From an uncultured Prevotellaceae bacterium (GTDB lineage Bacteria > Bacteroidota > Bacteroidia > Bacteroidales > Bacteroidaceae): DNA of 64,000 nt. The stretch spans positions 62,001-126,000 of the forward strand of contig CAMKTJ010000001.1 of the NCBI GenBank assembly GCA_946415645.1. The letters run 5' to 3'. How positions within the stretch are numbered: position 1 is the first letter of the stretch; the number at the start of each line of letters is the position of its first letter. The notes beneath the pieces are model-generated. The model was given only the letters and a program-made list of their open reading frames with translations. It did no database searches and was not told where the DNA came from. Below are positions 43,140-51,510 of this stretch, piece after piece. A program made the translations under genes and the position numbers.

Positions 43140-44114
43140 TTACTCCCCTGTGGGGAAGGCTTTCAAAAGACGCTGGTATTCCTTTTGTGTTATCTGGATT
43201 ACCGTGCCGTGACGAGGGGTGAAATGACCCCTCGTTTCGGTATTCTGCACAAAGGTGAAATGCATCAGGTCATCGCTTTTGGTGAACTGGTAGTGGCCGT
43301 TGCGGTAGCAGTCGTACATCAGACACCAGCCGCCGCCAATGAGGGGGAAGACGCCGGCACCTTCCACATCGTCCTTCGTAGTCTCGCAGAAACCATCGTG
43401 CAGCGTCCAAGTATTCGGTTGATGCAAATCGCGGAAGGTGTACTGGCGGATACCCTTGTGACTGCCATCGGCCTCGGTCTTGAAGAAGAGATGGTAAAGG
43501 CCATCCTTGTCCTGCACAATGTCCGTATCGATGGAAGGAGCGTGAAAGTCGAACAATACCTGAGGCTTTCCTTCCAGTCCGCTGAAATCATCATTGGCAT
43601 AACACCAATAGACGCGGTCGTAAGGGATGGAACCATCGTCGGTCAGCAACGAGAAGTAAACCATATACTTGCCTGCAGCCTTATCGTAAATGGTCTGCGG
43701 TGCCCATACACGGGTTACGTGGGCAAAGTTGGTTCCGCTGAAGCGCTCGGGGAAGTGTACGGCGTGATGTTGCCAGTGAATCATATCACGGGAACGCATG
43801 AGCACCATGCCGCGGTTGCTGGCCCAACCAAGGGATGAGCGCATATCGGTAACTACCATACGGAACCATCCGTCCTTGCAACGAAGGATATGCGGGTCTC
43901 GGACTCCCTTTGCCAAAGCTATGCTGTCGCTTCCCACAATGGGTTTGCCGCCATTCAGTGGGGTGTAGTTAAAGCCATCGTCGCTGACGGCATAGCATAT
44001 CTGCTCCTGCTCTGGCGCATTACCTGTGAAGTAGGTAAAAAGGTACTTGTTCATTTTCTTGGCTGAACAAGGTAGGACAGCAAGGAAGAGAAGAGAAAAG
44101 ATGATTTTTTTCAT
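43140..44114 (-). CDS. Glycoside hydrolase family 43-like enzyme
   Basis: A 324-aa exported enzyme with signal peptide MKKIIFSLLFLAVLPCSA. The five-blade GH43/GH32-like propeller shows the three acidic sites: Asp in KGVRDPHIL, Asp in APSIDTDIV and general-acid Glu in DDVEGAGVF. GH43 enzymes release arabinose, xylose or galactose units from plant glycans; specificity cannot be assigned here. The start at 44114 is chosen for the signal peptide and lies in a heptamer array; an upstream ATG at 44135 is within the array. The stop abuts the stop of the TldD-like gene (no gap). Confidence 0.85.
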   Translation of the reverse strand: MKKIIFSLLFLAVLPCSAKKMNKYLFTYFTGNAPEQEQICYAVSDDGFNYTPLNGGKPIVGSDSIALAKGVRDPHILRCKDGWFRMVVTDMRSSLGWASNRGMVLMRSRDMIHWQHHAVHFPERFSGTNFAHVTRVWAPQTIYDKAAGKYMVYFSLLTDDGSIPYDRVYWCYANDDFSGLEGKPQVLFDFHAPSIDTDIVQDKDGLYHLFFKTEADGSHKGIRQYTFRDLHQPNTWTLHDGFCETTKDDVEGAGVFPLIGGGWCLMYDCYRNGHYQFTKSDDLMHFTFVQNTETRGHFTPRHGTVIQITQKEYQRLLKAFPTGE

Positions 44115-44140
44115 TGAACATTGAATAATGAACATTGAAC
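44113..44140 (-). repeat. Heptamer array ATTGAAC-type x4 at the GH43 start
   Basis: Four units on the plus strand (ATTGAAC, ATTGAAT, AATGAAC, ATTGAAC); the GH43 start codon lies on the array edge. Confidence 0.85.
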
Positions 44141-44152
44141 ATTAGCTAAAGA

Positions 44153-45379
44153 TTAGCGTCTATATAGCATTACGTTGCTGGCGGGACGGCCTTCTAAGAG
44201 TTCTTGGCGCATATAGTCCATATAGGGTGCTACATGCTGGAAGAATATCTTGTAGCCGGCACAGAGGTAGTTAAGCCCCGGCTCGCCATCAGCAGTATGC
44301 ATGAAACGGAGGCGGGGACACTCGCCATGACAGGCTTTCAGCCATTCGCATTCGCGACACTGGCGGGGTAGGGAATCCTTCTTCAGGCGACTGAAGGCTG
44401 TCTGCTTCTCGCCATACACCATCTGCGGGAGTCCGTCGGTAAGGATATTGCCCAAGCGGTATTGGGGGAAAACAAAGTGGTCGCAGCTGTATACATCACC
44501 GTTATGCTCCATCACTACGGCATGCCCGCATTCCTCGGCATAGACGCAGATGCCCGGCGGCATGCCCATCCAGCCGGCAAGTGCGGCATCGAAGACCTGT
44601 ACAAAGGTCTCGCCAACGTCATGCCTTACCCATTCGTCGAAGATGGCGCAGAGGAACTTTCCCCATTCAGCCGGTTTGACGCTATAGGGGGCAATGGGAC
44701 AATCCTCGTCGAAAAGCTGAGCCAGATGCCTGCCATCGGAATGCTGATGTATTCTCTCTACCACAGGGCTCAACTGCAGGAACTGGCAATGCAGTTCGTC
44801 GCGGAAGAAGCGATAAAATTCCAATGGCTTCCCCACATTGGCATGGTTGACCGTAGCCATAGCATTCCATTCCACTCCATATTCCTGCAGCATGTGTATG
44901 GCATCCATCACCCGCTGCCAGGTTCCTTCGCCCTTGGCATCACGGCGGTATGCATCATGCATCTCCTGCGTTCCGTCTATGCTGATGCCAACCAGCCATC
45001 CCTCATCGTGCAGGAACTGGCACCATTCGGGGGTGAGCAGTGTTCCGTTGGTCTGTATACTGTTGCTGATGTGCCGTCCCCTGCCATAATATTGCTGATA
45101 GCGGACAGCCTGCTTGTAGAAACTCAGGGGGCGCAGCATTGGTTCGCCACCGTGCCAGGTAAAGAGCACCTCGGGCGTCTGCTGCAGTTGTATGTAGTCG
45201 CGAACGTAGGCCTCAAGGAGGCTATCGCTCATGTTCCAACTCTTTGAATTTTGAATTTTGAATTTTGATTTTGTCAGGTGCTGCTTCTCAAGGTAATAAC
45301 AATATTGGCACCTGAGGTTGCAGAGCGGTCCTGCAGCCTTTGCCATAACGTAAAGTGGACGGGCGTAGGGGTATATCAT
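44153..45379 (-). CDS. Anaerobic sulfatase-maturating enzyme-type radical SAM/SPASM protein
   Basis: A 408-aa radical-SAM enzyme that in this family converts a Cys or Ser of sulfatases to formylglycine. The CxxxCxxC motif is PLCNLRCQYCYY (about residues 19-30). The C-terminal SPASM region has the anSME-typical YSCDHFVFPQYRLGNI with the proposed catalytic Asp, and CRECEWLKACHGECPRLRF. No sulfatase is in the window. Just after the cluster motif the segment SKFKIQNSKSWN is encoded by an in-frame TTTTGAA array. The gene lies upstream of the GH43-like gene on the same strand with an 18-nt spacer after the stop. Confidence 0.92.
   Translation of the reverse strand: MIYPYARPLYVMAKAAGPLCNLRCQYCYYLEKQHLTKSKFKIQNSKSWNMSDSLLEAYVRDYIQLQQTPEVLFTWHGGEPMLRPLSFYKQAVRYQQYYGRGRHISNSIQTNGTLLTPEWCQFLHDEGWLVGISIDGTQEMHDAYRRDAKGEGTWQRVMDAIHMLQEYGVEWNAMATVNHANVGKPLEFYRFFRDELHCQFLQLSPVVERIHQHSDGRHLAQLFDEDCPIAPYSVKPAEWGKFLCAIFDEWVRHDVGETFVQVFDAALAGWMGMPPGICVYAEECGHAVVMEHNGDVYSCDHFVFPQYRLGNILTDGLPQMVYGEKQTAFSRLKKDSLPRQCRECEWLKACHGECPRLRFMHTADGEPGLNYLCAGYKIFFQHVAPYMDYMRQELLEGRPASNVMLYRR
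45242..45269 (-). repeat. Heptamer array TTTTGAA-type x4 inside the radical-SAM gene
   Basis: Units CTTTGAA, TTTTGAA, TTTTGAA, TTTTGAT on the plus strand. In the gene they encode the Lys/Asn/Ser-rich SKFKIQNSK at about residues 37-46. The array is the same unit as the intergenic one at 3838-3858. Confidence 0.9.
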
Positions 45380-45382
45380 TGG

Positions 45383-45468
45383 GTTAAAGGTTAGCGGTTA
45401 AAGGTTAGCGGTTAGCGTAATGCTCAATGTTCAATGCTCAATGTTCAATGTTCAATGTTCAATGAACT
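45383..45468 (+). repeat. Two long heptamer arrays between the lolE-like and radical-SAM genes
   Basis: Five GTTAAAG/GTTAGCG units (45383-45417) and seven ATGTTCA/ATGCTCA-type units (45420-45468), the last touching the stop of the permease gene. The gap is nearly all repeat. Confidence 0.9.
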
Positions 45469-46693
45469 AAAGCAGGTTCTTCGACAGATAGCGGACTGGG
45501 TACCAAACGGCGGCCCAGCCTACTAAGAGGACTGTTACGAAGATAAGTACCAAGTCCCATGGGTGAACGCTGACGGGGTAGGCTTCTACGATGAAGCTGC
45601 CCTCGCTCTCGCCCATAGTGATAAAGCCGTATTGCTGCTGGAGCCAACATAGCAGAAGTCCTAAGAGAAGTCCTAATACGGCTCCTGCCAGACTGATCAT
45701 ACGTCCCTCGAACATAAAGATGTGGCATATCTGCCTGTCGGTAGCACCCATGCTGCGGAGGGTCTGCACATCATGTTTCTTCTCGATCATCAGCATGGAA
45801 AGGGAGCCTATGATATTGAAGCAGGCTACCAGTAGGATGAAGGTAAGGAACAGGTAGGAGATGAGTTTCTCTATGCGCATGATGCGGAAGACATCGTCCT
45901 GTTGTTCGTAGCGGTCCTGAACGGAGAATTTCTCGCCCAGCAGGGCCTTAATCTCTTTCTTGGCCTGGGACAGGGAAGTGCCTTTCTTCAGCTTGACCTC
46001 GGCAGAGGAGATACGACCCTGATAGTCGAACAGCCTCTGGGCAAATCCCAGACTGGTGATGATGTAGTTGGCATCATATTTGCTTTGCTGCACCTGAAAG
46101 ACCACCCCCGGACTTTGCAGCTCCTGATGATTGAAGGAACTGAGCGGGTTGGCCATGTTCACGCGTTCACCCCGCTTGGGTGCATAGACCTGAAGGGGTT
46201 CCGTGAAGTCGATGTTGAGATTCATCTTGGCTGCCAACTGCAAGCCTACCACACCGTATTCCAAGACATCGGCATGAAGGCCAAAGGAGCCTTCGCCATA
46301 GAGGATATCCTCGATATGTGTCTGTTTGCTGAAGTTATCTGCTACGCCCATTATGGTTACCACATGCTGCTGTCCGTTCAGTACCACCATGGCCTGTCCC
46401 TCCAGAACGGGAGTATAGACGGCTACGCAGTCCAGTTTCTTCACTTGTTGCAGTCGGGCATCATTGGCCTGAATGGTGCTTCCTTCGGTAAGGGTGATGC
46501 GCAATTGGGGGTCGAAGGCTGTGAAGAGGCTGGCCACCAGGTCGTGAAAGCCATTAAAGACACTGAGTGTACATACCAGTGCCATTGTGGCCACAGCAAC
46601 ACCTACCACAGAGATGCCGCTGATGATGTTAATGGCATTGTGGCTCTTCTTGCTGAAAATGTATCTTCTTGCTATGAAGAAAGGGAAATTCAC
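45467..46693 (-). CDS. LolC/LolE-like lipoprotein-releasing ABC permease
   Basis: A 408-aa permease of the MacB/FtsX-like superfamily. It has an N-terminal membrane helix (INIISGISVVGVAVATMALVCTLSVFNGF), a large periplasmic domain at about 45-265 and three C-terminal helices, with the LMIEKKHDVQTLRSMGAT loop typical of LolC/E. In this role it would extract lipoproteins from the inner membrane together with the LolD ATPase, which is not in the window; Bacteroidetes often carry a single LolE-like protein. The start overlaps the rbfA stop by four bases. Confidence 0.88.
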   Translation of the reverse strand: MNFPFFIARRYIFSKKSHNAINIISGISVVGVAVATMALVCTLSVFNGFHDLVASLFTAFDPQLRITLTEGSTIQANDARLQQVKKLDCVAVYTPVLEGQAMVVLNGQQHVVTIMGVADNFSKQTHIEDILYGEGSFGLHADVLEYGVVGLQLAAKMNLNIDFTEPLQVYAPKRGERVNMANPLSSFNHQELQSPGVVFQVQQSKYDANYIITSLGFAQRLFDYQGRISSAEVKLKKGTSLSQAKKEIKALLGEKFSVQDRYEQQDDVFRIMRIEKLISYLFLTFILLVACFNIIGSLSMLMIEKKHDVQTLRSMGATDRQICHIFMFEGRMISLAGAVLGLLLGLLLCWLQQQYGFITMGESEGSFIVEAYPVSVHPWDLVLIFVTVLLVGWAAVWYPVRYLSKNLL

Positions 46694-47025
46694 TTCTTCA
46701 AAAGGTCATCGATATGTTCAACATAATCCAGCGAGTCGTCTCTGAAGAACTTCAACTCGGGGATGATACGCAGTTGCTTTCCTACACGCGTTCCCAGTTC
46801 GTAGCGCACCTGCTTCTGGTTGTTGTTGATGTTCTGAATAATCTCCTCGGCCTTCTCGCTGGGGAATACACTCAGGTAAGCGCGGCAGATACTGAGGTCG
46901 GGACTGATGCGACAGGCGCTTACACTTACCAAAACACCTCGCATAGCACTGGTTTGCTTCTGGAAGATGTCGCTCAACTCCTTCTGGATGAGCCTTGAAA
47001 TCTTATTTTGTCTTGTTGTTTCCAT
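46690..47025 (-). CDS. rbfA: Ribosome-binding factor A
   Basis: A 111-aa KH-like RNA-binding protein that acts in late 16S/30S maturation. Diagnostic features are the N-terminal RQNKISRLIQKELSDIFQK, VSVSACRISPDLSICRAYLSVFP and the C-terminal RIIPELKFFRDDSLDYVEHIDDLL. Length is normal. It is sandwiched between pepC (2 bp gap) and the LolE-like permease (4-bp overlap), the usual rbfA-lolE pairing in Bacteroidales. Confidence 0.95.
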   Translation of the reverse strand: METTRQNKISRLIQKELSDIFQKQTSAMRGVLVSVSACRISPDLSICRAYLSVFPSEKAEEIIQNINNNQKQVRYELGTRVGKQLRIIPELKFFRDDSLDYVEHIDDLLKK

Positions 47026-47027
47026 AC

Positions 47028-48425
47028 TTATTCTTCATTTTGAAACATTGGATCCCATGCAGGCAGGCGAACGGGTTTCTGTTTCAGCAGGTCCAGAAGC
47101 TGCTGGCTGCAGTACTTGCGGTTCACTACCACACGGAACATATACTCGTTGAACCACTCATCGGTCATCACCAGATAACCACGCATGCCGGAGTCGGAAC
47201 CCCAGCTGTTCTCTACCTTCCACTTGCGGGCCTTGCCGTTCTCGTCCAGATCGACAGCCATCAGCGTCATGGCATGGGTACTGCCGCTGTCGAAAGTCTG
47301 GATGCGCTGCTTCTTGTTCATACCGAAGGTAGTACCCAGCAGGTCGCCATAGGAGTAGTTCTTGACGTCCAGATAACCTACGGAACGGTCCAGGAACTTG
47401 CCCACATCGCAGCTGAAATACATCTGGCAGCTGTCCTTCAGACTGGCAATGGCGGGAGCCTTCAGGTCCTCGATGTCCAGATTCAGATACAGCCAGTTGT
47501 GACCATCATAGAGGTGGCGGTCATAGTCAATCTCATATACCTTGTTGTAGGGACGACTGGGGTCGTTCATCAGCATCACATAGTCGGCATTCAGATCCTC
47601 GCTGCCGCTGCACACCTCCTTGTAGAACTGCTGAGGGGTGTAGGTCTTGGCTTCTGAAATCATCTTGCCGTCCTTCTTGGGTGCCCAGGTGAACTCCTTA
47701 GGGGGCTGTCCGTATGCCATTACCAGCATGCGGTAAACGGTCTTCAGCTGCTCCACCTTCATGGCCTGCAGTGCCTTCTCGTTGGCACCTGCAGCACTCT
47801 TCTCGCGCAGCTGGATGCCAAACTCACGCAACTTACGCTTCAGGTGACCGCAGAACTCGCTGGTGCTGTTGCTGACAAAGGTCTCTGGCATCACGTCCTG
47901 AGGTACCAGACCGTATTTGGTAACCAGGTCGGCAACACCGGTATAGGTACCGCCATCAGAGAGGGGATGCTGGAAGAGCCAGCGTACCATCTGGTCGTCT
48001 AAATCCTTCTGACGGGTATCAATAACTCCCTGCAGGAACAGGTTGCTCTTCTCCAGCTGGTCGTAGAAGAACAGATATACCTGGCTGAAGAAGAAATCCT
48101 TCACGCCCAGATTCTTCATGGCACGGTTACGAAGCACATTGGTACCCGTGAAGAGCCAGCAACGACCGCTGCTTTTCTGGTCGCTGATACCCGTGTTTTT
48201 CACTTCTACGCTGAAGTAAGTATCCTTGGCCTGCGTGTTCTCCATATTCACCGCCAGCTTCTGAATGCTGACGTTGCTGATGGCATTGTGCAGTGCCTTA
48301 TCGGTTGGAGTGGCGTTGTAACTTCCCTGTAAAGTATTCAATACATCGGGTGTGATGCCCGTTTGTGCCTGACAGATACCGCTTGCGGCAAGTAACAAGG
48401 CACAGAAAACACTTTTTTTCGTCAT
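47028..48425 (-). CDS. pepC: Exported C1-family aminopeptidase C (bleomycin-hydrolase type)
   Basis: A 465-aa papain-fold peptidase with signal peptide MTKKSVFCALLLAASGICQAQ, so periplasmic, unlike the cytosolic PepC of Gram-positives. The catalytic residues are visible: Cys in SSGRCWLFTG (about residue 92), His in SGSTHAMTLM and Asn in VENSWG. It probably removes N-terminal residues from peptides. It leads the minus-strand group pepC-rbfA-lolE, and its promoter is interlocked with that of the divergent isomerase gene. Confidence 0.92.
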   Translation of the reverse strand: MTKKSVFCALLLAASGICQAQTGITPDVLNTLQGSYNATPTDKALHNAISNVSIQKLAVNMENTQAKDTYFSVEVKNTGISDQKSSGRCWLFTGTNVLRNRAMKNLGVKDFFFSQVYLFFYDQLEKSNLFLQGVIDTRQKDLDDQMVRWLFQHPLSDGGTYTGVADLVTKYGLVPQDVMPETFVSNSTSEFCGHLKRKLREFGIQLREKSAAGANEKALQAMKVEQLKTVYRMLVMAYGQPPKEFTWAPKKDGKMISEAKTYTPQQFYKEVCSGSEDLNADYVMLMNDPSRPYNKVYEIDYDRHLYDGHNWLYLNLDIEDLKAPAIASLKDSCQMYFSCDVGKFLDRSVGYLDVKNYSYGDLLGTTFGMNKKQRIQTFDSGSTHAMTLMAVDLDENGKARKWKVENSWGSDSGMRGYLVMTDEWFNEYMFRVVVNRKYCSQQLLDLLKQKPVRLPAWDPMFQNEE

Positions 48426-48447
48426 TTGATTGATTTTTATCCTTTTA

Positions 48448-48485
48448 TTTGCGCAAAAGTACGTTTATTTCGTTAACTTTGCAAA
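48448..48485. promoter_or_regulatory. Interlocked divergent promoters of pepC and the phosphomannose isomerase gene
   Basis: Minus strand: TACTTTTG (48454-48461) with TTTG (48482-48485) 20 bp upstream. Plus strand: TAACTTTG (48474-48481) with TTTG (48448-48451) 22 bp upstream. Each promoter's -33 element lies just outside the other's -7 box. The plus promoter also shows that an ATG at 48449 cannot be the isomerase start. Confidence 0.6.
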
Positions 48486-48535
48486 TAAATGAGGTAGATT
48501 TCTTTACTACCCGATGTACATTTGAATATAAGCTA

Positions 48536-50257
48536 ATGAGAAAAAGTAATTACGACAAGTTTCCCTCTACCCATACCGATGGTATGGCCATTTTGGGCTG
48601 GGAGAAGATAACCACCATCCTCAATGATCAGTGGAGCAACTGTCCTGTGTGGGCCGTTGACCTCTACACCGGAACATACGAAGAAGATTTCCTTCAGGCC
48701 TTCCAAGGGTTAGGCCGAACCATTATTGATACCCGTTCCCTGATGCGCCCCGAAAGTGAGTTGCTGCAGTTGACGGAACGGTTCATCACAGATGATGTGC
48801 TCTTTGGGTACCTTTCCAACATTAAACTTTCTGAATACTTCGACCCCGATAAGGTGGAGAGCCTGAAGGCCCGCATTACCCAGGGAGAGTCCCTGATAGT
48901 GATAGGAACGGGCGCTGCCTGCTTCGTCCCCGAGGACGCCCCCGTGGCTTATGCCGACATGGCCCGCTGGGAGATTCAGCAGCGATTCCGCCGGCACGAA
49001 GTCAAGGCATTGGGCATAGACAACAGCCAAGAAGAACCATCACGACAGTATAAACGCGGACTCTTTAACGACTGGATAATCTGCGACCGCCACAAGGATT
49101 TGCTGATACAGTCGTGCCGCATCCTCTACTGGATAGACAGCAATCAGCGTCAGGAGCCCAAGATGATTAGCGACCAGCAGTTCCGTCAGGGTATGGACCG
49201 CACGTCTCGCAAGCCCTTCCGCGTGGTACCCTTCTTTGATCCCGCTCCCTGGGGTGGTCAGTGGATGAAGGAGGTGTGCGACCTGCCCCGTGAGCAGGTG
49301 AATTACGGATGGTGTTTCGACTGCGTGCCAGAGGAGAACAGCCTTTATCTGAATCTGGACGGTGTGCTGGTAGAGTTTCCTTCCCAGGATTTGATACTTA
49401 TGTATAGCCGCAATGTGCTTGGCGAACAGGTATGGGCTCGCTTCGGCAAGGATTTCCCCATCCGTTTCGACTTCCTGGATACCATGGGAGGTGGTAACCT
49501 GAGCCTGCAGGTTCATCCTACCAATGAGTTTGCCCATCGTGAGTTCGGGCTTCATTATACACAGGATGAAAGCTATTACCTGCTGGATGCCGGAGACGAT
49601 GCTGTGGTATATCTGGGCCTGAAGGAGGATATAGACGAGAGGCAGATGATAAAAGACCTCAGGGCTGCCCAGAGGGGTGAAATCAGCTTCGATGCCGAGA
49701 AATATGTGAATAAGATTCCTGCCAAGAAGCACGACCATTACCTCATCCCCGCAGGTACCATCCATTGCTCGGGTGCCAACAGTATGGTGCTGGAAATCAG
49801 CAGTACCCCCAACATCTTCACCTTCAAGCTATGGGACTGGAACCGCTTGGGTTTAGACGGCAAGCCGCGCCCCATCAATGTGGAACGAGGCAAGCAGGTC
49901 ATCCAGTGGAACCGTACAACGGAGTGGGTGAACAAGAACATCCGCAACCACTTTGAAGTACTCTCTCAGGAAGACGGCATTATGGAGGAGCGCACCGGTC
50001 TGCACCCCAACGAATTCATCGAGACCCGTCGGCACACCTTTACCAAGGCAGTGGAGCACAACACCAACGGTGGCGTGAATGTGCTGAACCTGGTGGATGG
50101 CTATGAGGCAGTAGTGGAGAGTCCGGAAGGCAAGTTTGAACCCTTTACGGTTCATTATGCCGAGACCTTCATCATCCCCGCCTGCGTGGGACGCTACACC
50201 ATCACGCCCCTAGGCGGCGAGGAGTGTAAGACCATCAAGGCGTATGTCAGACTTTAG
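48536..50257 (+). CDS. Class I mannose-6-phosphate isomerase with an N-terminal kinase-like extension
   Basis: A 573-aa two-part protein. The C-terminal ~340 residues are a type I phosphomannose isomerase: LSLQVHPTNEFAHREFG and HYLIPAGTIHCSGANSMVLEIS hold the metal ligands that interconvert mannose 6-P and fructose 6-P. The N-terminal ~220 residues (GWEKITTILNDQWSNCPVWAVDLYTG; ESLIVIGTGAACF) look like a uridine-kinase/P-loop-like domain without a Walker A, a layout I have seen in Bacteroides homologues. The start at 48536 follows the promoter. It is the first gene of a mannose-use cluster and is followed 24 bp later by a ROK kinase. Confidence 0.87.
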   Translation: MRKSNYDKFPSTHTDGMAILGWEKITTILNDQWSNCPVWAVDLYTGTYEEDFLQAFQGLGRTIIDTRSLMRPESELLQLTERFITDDVLFGYLSNIKLSEYFDPDKVESLKARITQGESLIVIGTGAACFVPEDAPVAYADMARWEIQQRFRRHEVKALGIDNSQEEPSRQYKRGLFNDWIICDRHKDLLIQSCRILYWIDSNQRQEPKMISDQQFRQGMDRTSRKPFRVVPFFDPAPWGGQWMKEVCDLPREQVNYGWCFDCVPEENSLYLNLDGVLVEFPSQDLILMYSRNVLGEQVWARFGKDFPIRFDFLDTMGGGNLSLQVHPTNEFAHREFGLHYTQDESYYLLDAGDDAVVYLGLKEDIDERQMIKDLRAAQRGEISFDAEKYVNKIPAKKHDHYLIPAGTIHCSGANSMVLEISSTPNIFTFKLWDWNRLGLDGKPRPINVERGKQVIQWNRTTEWVNKNIRNHFEVLSQEDGIMEERTGLHPNEFIETRRHTFTKAVEHNTNGGVNVLNLVDGYEAVVESPEGKFEPFTVHYAETFIIPACVGRYTITPLGGEECKTIKAYVRL

Positions 50258-50281
50258 ACAACAATCAATAAATATACTACT

Positions 50282-51379
50282 ATGAACAAGACAGACAAAA
50301 AAATCGTTTTGACGCTTGATGCAGGCGGAACAAACTTTGTGTTTTCAGCTATTTGTGATAACGAGGAGATTGTAGAGCCCGTTCGTCTGAAAGCTGTGAC
50401 TACCGACACCGAGGGCTGTCTGGCTACCTTGGTGCAGGGCTTCACAACCGTTAAGGAGAAACTGGACGTAGAGCCCGTTGCCATCAGCTTTGCCTTCCCT
50501 GGTCCTGCCGACTATGAGCATGGCGTGATTGGCGACCTGCCCAACTTCCCCTCATTCCGTGGCGGTGTGGCACTGGGGCCGTACTTGGAGAGTGTCTTCG
50601 GCATCCCTGTTTACGTGAATAACGATGGCAACCTGTTTGCCTATGGTGAAGCCTTGGCAGGTGCTCTTCCCCGTGTAAACAAGGCTTTGGAGGAAGCTGG
50701 CTGCAAGCGTCGTTACAAGAATATGATAGGTATTACGCTGGGTACCGGCTTCGGTTGCGGCGTGGTGATAGACAAAGTACTGCTGACCGGTGATAACGGT
50801 TGTGGCGGTGATGTATGGTGTATGCGCAACGGCATGTATCCCTTTGTGATTGCTGAGGAGAGTGTCAGCATCCGTGCGGTTCGCCGTGTATATGCCGAGA
50901 TGTCACACGAGCCAGTTGGCGACCTTACTCCCAAGGACATTGGCGACATTGCCAACGGCACCCGTCCTGGTAATATGAAGGCTGCTCAGGAGAGTTTCCG
51001 CCAGTTGGGTCAGGTAACAGCAGCAGCTTTGGTAAACGTGCTGAACATAGTGGACGGCATCGTGGTAATAGGCGGTGGTCTGTCACATAATGCCAAGTGG
51101 ATTCTGCCCGGTCTGATGGAGGAATTTGCCCGTCCAGCAGGAACATTTACTGGTAATCTGCTGCCCACGCTCCAGTCCGAGGTCTACAACTTTGAAGAAC
51201 CGGAACAGCGTTCTGCCTTCCTGGAGGATAAGGATGTTTATGTCAACGTACCTCATACAGATCAGCAGGTACTCTACTGTGCACAGCGTAAGGTAGCAGT
51301 CTGCATTTCAGAGTTGGGAGCCAGCAAGGCCATCAACTTGGGAGCCTATAACTTCGCACTGAACCAACTTGAAAAGTGA
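50282..51379 (+). CDS. ROK-family sugar kinase (probable hexokinase for mannose/glucose)
   Basis: A 365-aa ROK kinase. It has the N-terminal ATP motif LTLDAGGTNFVFSAI, IPVYVNNDGNLFAYGEAL with the catalytic Asp, GITLGTGFGCGVV and VVIGGGLSHNA. The typical CxCGxxGCxE zinc motif of ROK proteins is not intact (GDNGCGGDVWCMRN), as in other Bacteroidetes glucokinase-like ROKs. Position between a phosphomannose isomerase and a GH92 mannosidase suggests it phosphorylates mannose; that is inference. The stop codon opens a GAAGAGT heptamer array. Confidence 0.88.
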   Translation: MNKTDKKIVLTLDAGGTNFVFSAICDNEEIVEPVRLKAVTTDTEGCLATLVQGFTTVKEKLDVEPVAISFAFPGPADYEHGVIGDLPNFPSFRGGVALGPYLESVFGIPVYVNNDGNLFAYGEALAGALPRVNKALEEAGCKRRYKNMIGITLGTGFGCGVVIDKVLLTGDNGCGGDVWCMRNGMYPFVIAEESVSIRAVRRVYAEMSHEPVGDLTPKDIGDIANGTRPGNMKAAQESFRQLGQVTAAALVNVLNIVDGIVVIGGGLSHNAKWILPGLMEEFARPAGTFTGNLLPTLQSEVYNFEEPEQRSAFLEDKDVYVNVPHTDQQVLYCAQRKVAVCISELGASKAINLGAYNFALNQLEK

Positions 51380-51486
51380 AGAGTGAAGAATGAAGAGTGA
51401 AGAATTTGCTGCCGCTGTGTTCACTAACTACTAACCGCTAACCCCTTCTCCTCCCTTCCCTTTGGGAGGGGTGGGGGTAGGCTTCT
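51378..51486 (+). repeat. Heptamer arrays and GC-rich palindrome between the ROK and GH92 genes
   Basis: GAAGAGT/GAAGAAT x4 (51378-51405) start on the ROK stop; CTAACCC-type x3 follow at 51424-51444; the GC-rich element with CCTCCC (51450-51455), GGGAGG (51464-51469) and tail GTGGGGGTAGGCTTCT ends at 51486. Confidence 0.85.
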
Positions 51487-51510
51487 AACCACTCATTATT
51501 TAACCATCCA

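Noticed and set aside
43185-45247. Two plus-strand frames of over 200 codons (43185-43838, 44462-45247)
   Set aside because: Antisense to GH43 and the radical-SAM gene, both well supported.
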